Shown one piece after another: positions 19,124 through 27,028 of a DNA stretch of 64,000 bases (position 1 is its first letter; the number at the start of each line of letters is the position of its first letter). This stretch comes from Fuerstiella marisgermanici (lineage in GTDB: Bacteria > Planctomycetota > Planctomycetia > Planctomycetales > Planctomycetaceae): the NCBI RefSeq assembly GCF_001983935.1, contig NZ_CP017641.1, positions 4,154,001 to 4,218,000 of the forward strand, read 5' to 3'. Both the position numbers and the translations under genes were made by a program. The notes beneath the pieces are model-generated. The model searched no databases and had not been told where the DNA came from. It saw only the letters and a program-made list of their open reading frames with translations.

Positions 19124-20038
19124 TTATTGTGCTGGTAGTGCGTCTACATATCGGGCTGGGTTATCGACGAACTTCTTCATCGATTCCGCATCGCGAGTAA
19201 CCCAAAGTTTGTCTCGGAACATAGCCGCAAACTGAAGCTGTCCCTCAACCTGTTGCTGATCTTCGACTGCGGTCACCGGGCAGGCTCCGTCACGTTGAGG
19301 CCAGTATTTTGCAGGGTCCTGTTTGAACTTATCCAGGTACTTCTGTTCGCTGAAGTACAAAACCTTGCCGCGATATCGGGCCGCGATCTTCGGCGTGCCG
19401 CTGACGAGACTTCGAGTTTCGTTGACGGCCGGAAGGCACAAGCCACCGAATGCGGGTTGAATTGTTTTCTGAGGCGGTGGAGTTGGTGCCGTTGTTTGAG
19501 CAAACGGCGACGGTGCCACAACTTCGCTGCTGCCAGCACTGACCGCTCGTGTGGGCGGCTGAGGGGCGGCTGCTTTCGATGCGACCGCGGAATTCGCGTT
19601 CTGACGGCTACGGAACTTTGCCAGCCCGACCGTGATTTTCGGCATCAGTTTTTCTTCGGTCTGGTACCCCGAGATCTTCTCAAGGATCACCATCTCCGGC
19701 GACACGATCAGCATCGCGGGAAGGCCCTTGATCTGCAGATGCTCAACCAAAGCTTCATGTTTGTCAGCGTCCACCAGAACAGGCACAAAGTTCTGATTGA
19801 CAGCGTCTGCCACATTCGGCTTTGTGAACGTTTCTTTTTCCATCTTCTTGCAGTAGCCGCACCATTCGGCGGTGAACTTCATGAAGACTGGCTTCCCAAG
19901 CTGGTTTGCAGTTTGCAACCCGCGCTCAACGTCCGATTCCCATCGAACACCCGCTGCTTCGGCCGATGCTGCAAAACCGACGCACAGAACAGGGATGGAA
20001 AAAAGAAGGCAAATAGGTCTCATAATTTCGTATCTCAA
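19124..20038 (-). CDS. Exported thioredoxin-like protein with C-terminal YHS-like repeats
   Basis: 304 residues with a signal peptide (first about 28 residues). A thioredoxin-fold domain follows, with active site F-T-A-E-W-C-G-Y-C-K-K-M, cis-Pro in G-L-P-A-M and overall DsbD-gamma/thioredoxin_7 character. After a Pro/Ala/Thr-rich linker (about residues 160-205) come two repeats resembling YHS domains, each with an aromatic F-S/V-T pattern and an F-x-x-D/N-P-A-K/R-Y end; the second has G-A-C-P-V. YHS domains are associated with metal or haem handling, so a periplasmic redox role towards a metalloprotein is inferred. An internal ATG five codons later (20021-20023) is an alternative start. Confidence 0.8.
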   Translation of the reverse strand: MRYEIMRPICLLFSIPVLCVGFAASAEAAGVRWESDVERGLQTANQLGKPVFMKFTAEWCGYCKKMEKETFTKPNVADAVNQNFVPVLVDADKHEALVEHLQIKGLPAMLIVSPEMVILEKISGYQTEEKLMPKITVGLAKFRSRQNANSAVASKAAAPQPPTRAVSAGSSEVVAPSPFAQTTAPTPPPQKTIQPAFGGLCLPAVNETRSLVSGTPKIAARYRGKVLYFSEQKYLDKFKQDPAKYWPQRDGACPVTAVEDQQQVEGQLQFAAMFRDKLWVTRDAESMKKFVDNPARYVDALPAQ

Positions 20039-20625
20039 ACGGCCCGGGCGATGTGTCTGCTGACGGCTGGTCGGCGGCGGAACAGTTCAGTGTTCCTCTG
20101 ATGAGGTTTATCGTTCAGAGATCGGCGGCGCTGTGTGACGCTTATCACGATTTGCCCGATTTTCGGGAATCCGGGGCGTGGCGGTCCGCGATTGTCCAAT
20201 CCGCCCCGCACTCCACCGGCAATAATTGCCGCACCAGAAGACATCCACGATCAGCATTGCCGGTGGGCAATGCACAAGGCACGACTTTCAGACGGTGGTG
20301 CCACAGTGTCCTCGGCAGGACAAATCCCAGGCGAAAACAGCGTCTCTAAAGACCGCGACGCCCCTTCGATCCGCCGCGGTCGGTGGGCAGGCGACGATTG
20401 AATTGCGAGAAAGTATGGCTTTCGTGCGAGCCACGTCCTGAATCGCTGCGTTTCCCGTCTTGAGCGGTTCACCATGATTGCGGTACATTCCCAGAATTCA
20501 GGAAGCGGCTGTTTCGGCCGAACTTCCTTCTGCGCGATTCTGTGTGCGGACGCACGAAGTACATTTCTGCGTGGCCACTCGGTCGCTCAAATCTGTTTGA
20601 CAGACAAGTGACAGGCAAGGATGCC
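20039..20625. other. Intergenic region between divergent genes
   Basis: About 590 bases between the thioredoxin gene and the membrane/methyltransferase-like gene. A 7-bp perfect stem (20255-20261 with 20266-20272) is the only notable structure. No gene is supported. Promoters for both divergent genes must be here. Confidence 0.45.
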
Positions 20626-23600
20626 ATGACCTCAGTCGTTCAAAATTGCGATCAAAAACCGACCACCGTCTTTCTGAGCAGCGTGGCGGCCAGTGCGGCG
20701 TGCGTGCAAATGGTCACCACGTGGAGTCTGGTGTGTGGCGTTGCCCAGGCGTCAAACGTGATGCTTGCGTTGAGCGCTGCGGTTGGCTGCTGGCTGGCTG
20801 GCAAATGCCGCTCGGCCGTTGTCAGGTACTCAGCAATCAGTTCCGTCAGCACCGTTGTTCTGGGAATGGTACTGATGTTGGCCGCGTGGTCGGCTCCAAC
20901 GGTCTTCGATCAACTTCTTGTGCTGGGAACGTCCGTCGCTGGGAACTCGATGTGGCTCGCTTTTGCCTTTCCGGCCGCAGTCGTCATGCTGGTCACAGCG
21001 GCGATCGGCATGTGGAATGCCCGGCAGGATGATGCTCAGCAAAGCACCGCCATGTGGCGCCTGGCTGGCTTTGCCATTGGCTGCCTGCCAGGGTTGATCC
21101 AAATATTCACCACGATTCCGATGTTCGTGCCCGTGTTGGTCGCGATCTTTGCAGCCATTGTGGCTCAGATTGTTGAACGTCGATCGGTGCAGTCTGACGT
21201 TCATCAAGCAGAGATTCCGCTGACGTCACCGCAGCCAAAAACTTCCGGCACGACAACGTGGATGCACGTCGCGAGCATCATCGGCAGCGGCGTTTTGCTG
21301 CACATGGTGGCTCGCACGGTTGGGCTGCTGTTTCCACTCAGCCACGCGTTGTTCTGCGTCGCCGGGTTTCTCACACTGGCCGCACTTTCCGCATTTCGAC
21401 TTCGCCCGGTTCAAAAACTTGTGGCTCACGCATGGTACGCCCCATGTATGCTGGTGCTTGCGGCCACTGGTCCGGTCCTGGCCGATCGCCTGATCGATTT
21501 CAATCTGCATTTGAACGCGACGACCTCATCACCGTGGCTGATGCTGCTGTTGCGAGCACTTCAATTGACTGCATTTACGCTCCTCGCCACCGCTCCATGG
21601 CATCGCCGCCTTGTATCCTACGCGGGCGTTACCGCGATGTCGCTGCTCCCGGCGTTGCTGTTCGGTTTAGCCGTGGGAATGCTGATGAACGGCATCAGTC
21701 TTTCGTGGGAGCTGGTCGCGGGAATCGGCCTCGCGTCTGCTCCGCTGTTGTTCGCACGCCAGCCTTCTGATGCCGCCGACACCGCTGCATCGACGGCGGT
21801 CGATCAGCGCACTACCCCGAACGTCATTGCTGCGAGCCCCGTGTGGTGGCACCGTTTCGCTGCGATTGTGCCTTGCGTGATCGCGGTCGCGATGTCCGTG
21901 ATTGGCCCATTCAATGCGGCCGATTCAGCTCTGCTGCTGTTCAACGCCCGGTCAGCTCAGGGTTATCGTTTGGGACTCGATCGAGGAATGATTCTGCAGT
22001 CGCACAGTACTCGGCTGTTGCAGCAACGTCACACAAACGCCGGGCACGTGACCATCTGGCGAACATCCGGCGAACAGCTTCAGATGCGGCGCAATGGTTT
22101 CCCTGCCAGCCAGGCAACGGGCAATGCGTTGATTACTCCGCAGCCAGTCACAGAAACGTTGACCGCTGTCATTCCGTTGGTGTTACACAAAAACCCCGGC
22201 AGCATCATGCTGCTGGGCGACGATTTTGGTGTGGGTCTGCGAGCCTGCTGCAACTTCCCCGTGCACACGATTTTAGCCGTACGAAAAGACAGCGCATCGA
22301 CTGCTGCAGCGGAAGAATTCGTCTGGAGTTCTCTGGAACAATCGCCGCTGGAAGACGATCGAGTAACCGTGTCGCATCAGCCGGTGGTGACGGCCGTTCG
22401 CCAATCCACAGATCGCACGTGGGACGCGATTGTCGCTGATTCGCCTGCCGTCACGTCGCTGTCGGGGCAGGAACAATTCACGGGAAGCTTTTACCGCCAT
22501 GTGAAATCACACCTGGCGGACAATGGCGTCTTCTGTCAGCGAATCATTCAGCACGACCTCGGTTCGGAACCACTTTTACGCATCACGTCGACGGTAACCG
22601 ATGTCTTTGGTCGAGCGGTCTTAATCCGCATGGCTCCCGGCGAAATCGCAATCGTGGCGACTCGAACACCACCAGGCAGCGAGCCGGCTGAGATTCTGAA
22701 CGATGGCATTTTGCAGCGTCTGGCACGCAGCCACGTCGGCCGCGAACTGGCTCGCAGCGGCTGGGACTGGTCCCAGGTGGCCGCACTTCCAACCATCGAC
22801 ACGGCGGGCCCTGTCGCTCTGTTCGACAACGCCAAAAAACTTCCGTCCGCTACTGCCGCGAACGCTCACTTCGCCTTTGCGATGCCGATCGAAGCCGGCC
22901 GATGGGCCGACAAAGCCAGCGAACTCGGGCAGACCTTCGGCGCCAGTTCGCAACGCCTGGCAGACGCCATGCCGGGCCGCAAAAACTATGACGAGTTTGC
23001 TCGACGCTATAGCGCTGTCGTGCAACAGTTGGAAATTCTGACATCGTTTCCTGACGAGCCGTGGCTGTATCGAAAATCATTGCGCACCGAACTGCAACGA
23101 AGTCCACGGCCACCGCTGGAAGAAGTCCGCGACGGCAAGATTACTCGAAAAGCTCACCCACTGGACGAATTTCGAAAGAACTACTTCGTGTCGCTGGGAA
23201 AGGTTTTGCAACAGTGCGCGACCGGGCATGTTGATTCGCTGCTGCTTCGTCAACTGGCCGAATTCACAAATCAGTATGAGCCGCTACTTTCGAACTTCGC
23301 TCACCACGAATTAGTGCGAGTTCACGAACTGACGGCTCACCCCGCGCCGGCGTTGGAGTTACGACATCGCTTGCACACGGTCTACTTTACGGAAGGCGGC
23401 GATCTATCGGTGCGACAGTTGGCCAACGCGATGGAACAGATTCTGGACGACCCGGAACTGCTGCCCAACGACCAGCAGCGTTTTGACCACGTGAATTCGA
23501 TGTTGCAGGAACTGGTCCGCCGCTGGGAAGGCCGACGCGGGTACGAACCACCTTCGGCTCGCAGAACTCAACGCGACGTCGATGCCTGCATCCACGTTGC

Positions 23601-23838
23601 GAATCGAGCACTCAATCAAATGGAAGAATGGTCGACGGCCGCGAATCTAACCTCAGACGATCTCCGACGACGGCGACGGTTCATCAACGACGCGCTGATT
23701 TCACCGCTACGCAAGTACGGTGAAACCGTGTTGGCTCACCGCATCAAAAGTGAATCGCCATTGACCGACGTGGCGTTGGACGATGGTTCTAATGACATGC
23801 CGCTACTGCTGAATTCGGATTCTGTGAACACGAATTAG
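20626..23838 (+). CDS. Multi-spanning membrane protein fused to a spermidine-synthase-like domain
   Basis: 1070 residues from the ATG at 20626, preceded by an AAGGA-like site. Residues about 15-430 hold many hydrophobic helices. Residues about 520-690 resemble a class I methyltransferase/spermidine synthase fold: SIMLLGDDFGVGL for the nucleotide loop, W-D-A-I-V-A-D-S-P for strand 4, and SFYRHVKSHLADNGVFCQRI, much like F-Y-x-x-x-x-x-x-L-x-x-x-G in polyamine synthases. The C-terminal 380 residues are mostly helical and not recognised. Fused transporter-like/spermidine-synthase-like proteins are widespread, but their reaction is not known. The usual G-x-G loop is altered, so catalysis is uncertain. 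The stop overlaps the convergent ATP-grasp gene by 4 bases. Confidence 0.75.
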   Translation: MTSVVQNCDQKPTTVFLSSVAASAACVQMVTTWSLVCGVAQASNVMLALSAAVGCWLAGKCRSAVVRYSAISSVSTVVLGMVLMLAAWSAPTVFDQLLVLGTSVAGNSMWLAFAFPAAVVMLVTAAIGMWNARQDDAQQSTAMWRLAGFAIGCLPGLIQIFTTIPMFVPVLVAIFAAIVAQIVERRSVQSDVHQAEIPLTSPQPKTSGTTTWMHVASIIGSGVLLHMVARTVGLLFPLSHALFCVAGFLTLAALSAFRLRPVQKLVAHAWYAPCMLVLAATGPVLADRLIDFNLHLNATTSSPWLMLLLRALQLTAFTLLATAPWHRRLVSYAGVTAMSLLPALLFGLAVGMLMNGISLSWELVAGIGLASAPLLFARQPSDAADTAASTAVDQRTTPNVIAASPVWWHRFAAIVPCVIAVAMSVIGPFNAADSALLLFNARSAQGYRLGLDRGMILQSHSTRLLQQRHTNAGHVTIWRTSGEQLQMRRNGFPASQATGNALITPQPVTETLTAVIPLVLHKNPGSIMLLGDDFGVGLRACCNFPVHTILAVRKDSASTAAAEEFVWSSLEQSPLEDDRVTVSHQPVVTAVRQSTDRTWDAIVADSPAVTSLSGQEQFTGSFYRHVKSHLADNGVFCQRIIQHDLGSEPLLRITSTVTDVFGRAVLIRMAPGEIAIVATRTPPGSEPAEILNDGILQRLARSHVGRELARSGWDWSQVAALPTIDTAGPVALFDNAKKLPSATAANAHFAFAMPIEAGRWADKASELGQTFGASSQRLADAMPGRKNYDEFARRYSAVVQQLEILTSFPDEPWLYRKSLRTELQRSPRPPLEEVRDGKITRKAHPLDEFRKNYFVSLGKVLQQCATGHVDSLLLRQLAEFTNQYEPLLSNFAHHELVRVHELTAHPAPALELRHRLHTVYFTEGGDLSVRQLANAMEQILDDPELLPNDQQRFDHVNSMLQELVRRWEGRRGYEPPSARRTQRDVDACIHVANRALNQMEEWSTAANLTSDDLRRRRRFINDALISPLRKYGETVLAHRIKSESPLTDVALDDGSNDMPLLLNSDSVNTN

Positions 23839-24896
23839 TTCTCATCCAGACACGCAAACGCCACATTCTGTTCACACCACGAAAGTGGCGAGGCCGCTGG
23901 TTGGTCGAGCAGTCGACTGAACAGGTTTAACGACGTGGCTCGCCGGTAGCCGACGTAGCTAGTGCAAATGCGAGGATTGATTTCGGTGATGAGGAATTCG
24001 CCTGAGTCGCGTGGCAGTATTAAGTCAATCCCCAGATAACCGCAGCGAAAGTCCAGCGCATCAACGACGGCGTCGCACAGCTTAGCCACGTTTGTTGTGA
24101 TGCGGGCGGGAATTTCAGGCAGGATCGTTCCGCCTGCGTAGTGAGCGTACTCACCGCGCCACTCAATCGCTTGAGTCGCCAACGGCAGAACATCCGGACG
24201 CTGCCGCGCGCCTCGGCCGATTAAAGCGACGGAAAACGATTCGCCGTCAATCCATGGTTGCAGGATCATCGAATCCGAGCGATTACCAGCTTCAGTTGAG
24301 AATGCGTTTGCCTCAGCCAGCGTCACACGGCGCACGCCTTCGCAGCCCACTCCATCACGTGGCTTAACGACGCAGATTTCAGAACCCTCACGCTGGCCAA
24401 ATTCCTGTTCGGCACCGTCCTTCAACAGCACGGTCGGAACCGTTGGCAGATTGTGTTCCAGCAACAACTGGTAGGTAAGCCACTTGTCAGAGCACGCCTG
24501 CAACGTCGCGTCGTCTACTGTCAGCACTCGAATGCCGCTGTCTCGAATCGCCCTCACCAGTTGCAGCAGTATGCCGTCAGCTTCGGGTGCCACCGGAAGG
24601 ACGCTGTCCCGTGACTCGCCAGCCAGAACGATCGACTCAGCCAATTCGCGAGGCGACGTGGCTGACACAGTCAACAGTCGCACTTCGTGTGGAAGCGTCA
24701 GCCGCTTCGCAGCGGCAGCGCAAGCGACGACGGTCGCACGAACGTCTGGCAACTTAGCCGCATCATGAGCCAGGGCCAGCAACATCGCCCTGCCTTCCGA
24801 ACGCATCGAATCTGATGCATTTTGAAAAGCGTTCCGATCGGCATGCAGGTATTCGACGATCAGAATATTTCGGCGGTTGTTCAAAGCGAGTGACAT
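23835..24896 (-). CDS. ATP-grasp family ligase
   Basis: 353 residues from the ATG at 24894-24896. ATP-grasp features: E-I-C-V-V-K-P-R-D-G-V-G-C-E-G-V for the phosphate-binding lysine and Gly-rich loop, Q-P-W-I-D-G-E-S-F-S-V for the hinge, and GYLGIDLIL followed by L-I-T-E-I-N-P-R for the Mg-binding Glu and Asn. These enzymes join a carboxylate to an amine or thiol at the cost of ATP. The arrangement is reminiscent of the ATP-grasp ligase of methanofuran-type cofactor synthesis (MfnD-like), which planctomycetes with C1-transfer pathways encode, but this remains a suggestion. A longer frame to 24956 needs a TTG start. Confidence 0.8.
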   Translation of the reverse strand: MSLALNNRRNILIVEYLHADRNAFQNASDSMRSEGRAMLLALAHDAAKLPDVRATVVACAAAAKRLTLPHEVRLLTVSATSPRELAESIVLAGESRDSVLPVAPEADGILLQLVRAIRDSGIRVLTVDDATLQACSDKWLTYQLLLEHNLPTVPTVLLKDGAEQEFGQREGSEICVVKPRDGVGCEGVRRVTLAEANAFSTEAGNRSDSMILQPWIDGESFSVALIGRGARQRPDVLPLATQAIEWRGEYAHYAGGTILPEIPARITTNVAKLCDAVVDALDFRCGYLGIDLILPRDSGEFLITEINPRICTSYVGYRRATSLNLFSRLLDQPAASPLSWCEQNVAFACLDEN

Positions 24897-25163
24897 CGGT
24901 GGCCCGATCCTGACCTGAAACAAATGAAACACACGGCAAACGCCCGGAAAACTCAAGAGTTCTTCGAATTTTCGGAAGTGAGGTCCCGCGCCGAATCGTC
25001 GTCACGACTGCTGGCCCGCGAATCGCGCGCGACAAAGCTGTAAATCGCCAACAGAAGCGGTTGTTCAGTTTCTTCCCGCAGATTTCACAATAGAATGTCC
25101 GAGCGTAATTCTGAAGAACTGACGCAACAACAGACATTTTTCTATTCAGCCAAGGGCGAGACT

Positions 25164-25712
25164 ATGAGCGATGACTTGAGTAAATCCGAAAGTGGCAAAG
25201 GAGTGTCGCCGCAACGCAAAGCGGTGTCAGCAATTATTCTGATAGCGCTGTTGGTGGTGCTGGCGATTGAGCTGCGTGCCGGGGCCGGCCAGATCATGAC
25301 GGGCAATGCTCTGAAGGAAGTTGCTCCTGAAGGCACGTTTGAACAAGCGTCTCTGTCCCGTGCGGATGTTGAAGGCATGCTGAAGCTAAGTCCGTCTGTG
25401 AACCCGGTCGGCGAGTCCAGCCATGAAGAAGAAGTGCGATACAGTTGGTTCAGCCTGCTGCGGCCGTTACTTCAACGACCACAGGCTGATGTATACGTCG
25501 TGTACAGCAAGGGCGATCCGCCGATGGCCGTGCGTCATGGCACCGAGCCACCGGGCGAGAATGAATACGAAAAGAATACTTATGAGCCTGGTGCTGCCGA
25601 TGACGCAGTCGATGCCGTCCCACCGGATTCCTCCGGCGGCAACCCCGACGCTGATGCGGATGCAGATTCTGACGCTGAGCCAAGTGATTCTGACAGCGAT
25701 GATGAGGCGTAA
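25164..25712 (+). CDS. Small single-pass membrane protein with acidic tail
   Basis: 182 residues from the ATG at 25164, which has an AAGGG-type site 7 bases before it; an upstream in-frame ATG at 25095 has none. A charged N-terminus is followed by one transmembrane helix (about residues 20-40, AVSAIILIALLVVLAIELRA), a soluble part of about 90 residues, and a C-terminal tail rich in Asp, Ser and Pro with D-A-D-A-D-A-D repeats. No domain is recognised. A palindromic repeat starts 5 bases after the stop. Confidence 0.65.
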   Translation: MSDDLSKSESGKGVSPQRKAVSAIILIALLVVLAIELRAGAGQIMTGNALKEVAPEGTFEQASLSRADVEGMLKLSPSVNPVGESSHEEEVRYSWFSLLRPLLQRPQADVYVVYSKGDPPMAVRHGTEPPGENEYEKNTYEPGAADDAVDAVPPDSSGGNPDADADADSDAEPSDSDSDDEA

Positions 25713-25717
25713 ACTTA

Positions 25718-25973
25718 GAACCCCTAACAAAAGCTGTGTGGCCGCGTTGTGACGACAGTGGTCGAGATGCAAGGAAAAGTGACGAGGCGACAGATGTCGT
25801 CGAGGAGCGCTGACGCTGCAGATCGGCTGCTGTCGTCGCAACCCTCCGGGACGCTTGTGGTTCCGCCTCAGGCGGCGTCGTTCGTCGTCGACGACATTTG
25901 TCGTCTCCTCCTCACTTCTTGCCTGCAACGGAACCACAAACGTCGCGGCTCACGCAGCTTTTGTTAGGGGTTC
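25718..25973. repeat. 256-bp imperfect palindrome with 19-bp terminal inverted repeats (MITE-like)
   Basis: The first 19 bases (25718-25736, starting GAACCCCTAAC) are the exact reverse complement of 25955-25973. Pairing continues imperfectly inward: for example 25769-25804 resembles the complement of 25888-25925, both with a G-C-A-A-G...G-A-C/G-A-C-A-A/G-A-T-G-T-C-G-T-C core. No long open frame with known content fits inside. The layout, terminal inverted repeats with no gene, fits a miniature inverted-repeat element. A clear target duplication is not visible. It could also end transcription of the upstream gene. Confidence 0.75.
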
Positions 25974-26026
25974 CTAGCTGCCTGTGAGCGACGCCACCCC
26001 TGTTCCAGTGCAAGACGAGAACGAAC

Positions 26027-27028
26027 ATGAAGTACGCTTGCTGCGCGGCTGTATTCACGGTGGCGACTTTCGCTTCCGTGTTGCAAGCCGCTGATGAGAT
26101 CGAGTATTTCGGTTACACCAAAGCCATCGAACTGAAGAACGATTCCACGCAAGTCGTCCTGTGTCCGCAGGCGGGTGGTCGTGTGCTGGAATATTCTCTT
26201 CACGGGAAGAACGTGCTGTATCTTTCGCCCGCTGAAAAAGAATGGAAGCCGGGCAGCAAATCGATCTCATCGGCCGGCCGTTTCGATATCGGCCCGGAAC
26301 TGGTCGTCCCGTCTCGCCCTGTGCTGTGGAGCGGCGAATGGGAAGGCGAAATCACAGGCGAACTCAGTGCTCGACTCACCAGCCAGGTCGACAAATCGAC
26401 CGGCGTGCAATTGGTGCGCGACTTCGAACTCAGCCGCGATTCTTCAAGACTTATTTGCACTCAAACGATTGTAAACAAGTTGCGAGACGTGTCGGAGTGG
26501 TGTCACTGGAGCCGCACGTTTGCTGTGGGCAAGGGTATCGCCGTGGTGTTCCTGAACGATCCGTCCGCAGGACCGTTCAGTCGCTTTCCGAATAAGTACG
26601 TCATGTACGAAGAAGGTCGACTGATCAATATGCAGCCAGACGATCCTCAGATTCGCGAGGTCAACAACGCGCTGCTGATCTATCCCACGCCGCGCAAACC
26701 GAAGCTGGGTTTCGACAGCTATGCTGGATCACTGGCCTACCTGGCCCCCAACGACCTGCTATTTGTGAAGCGTTTCAACACCTATCCGAATCGCGTCTAC
26801 AACGAAGCGGCCGGTCTGACGATTTCCGTCTGGTACCCGGACAGCGACATGGTCGAACTGGAACCAATCGGGCCTCGCGAACGCCTGAAACGCGGCGAAT
26901 CGGCCAGCTTCACGGAAGAATGGCATCTGGTTGAGCAGAAGTTCCCTGGCGTGGATGGCGACGTGGATGTCCCGAGTCTGCGGAACACAGTGGACGGGCT
27001 GGAATCCAGCAATCAACTCAAAAAGTGA
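26027..27028 (+). CDS. Secreted DUF4380-like (galactose-mutarotase-fold) protein
   Basis: 333 residues with a signal peptide (cleavage probably after VLQA, about residue 21). The body resembles DUF4380/mutarotase-like beta-sandwich proteins: L-C-P-Q-A-G-G-R-V-L-E-Y-S, a W-C-H-W-S-R-T segment and Y-P-N-R-V-Y-N-E-A-A-G-L-T-I-S-V-W-Y-P. Such folds bind sugars. Catalysis is not demonstrated for this family. It is a single gene, and its last 11 bases overlap the convergent GH38-like gene. Confidence 0.78.
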   Translation: MKYACCAAVFTVATFASVLQAADEIEYFGYTKAIELKNDSTQVVLCPQAGGRVLEYSLHGKNVLYLSPAEKEWKPGSKSISSAGRFDIGPELVVPSRPVLWSGEWEGEITGELSARLTSQVDKSTGVQLVRDFELSRDSSRLICTQTIVNKLRDVSEWCHWSRTFAVGKGIAVVFLNDPSAGPFSRFPNKYVMYEEGRLINMQPDDPQIREVNNALLIYPTPRKPKLGFDSYAGSLAYLAPNDLLFVKRFNTYPNRVYNEAAGLTISVWYPDSDMVELEPIGPRERLKRGESASFTEEWHLVEQKFPGVDGDVDVPSLRNTVDGLESSNQLKK

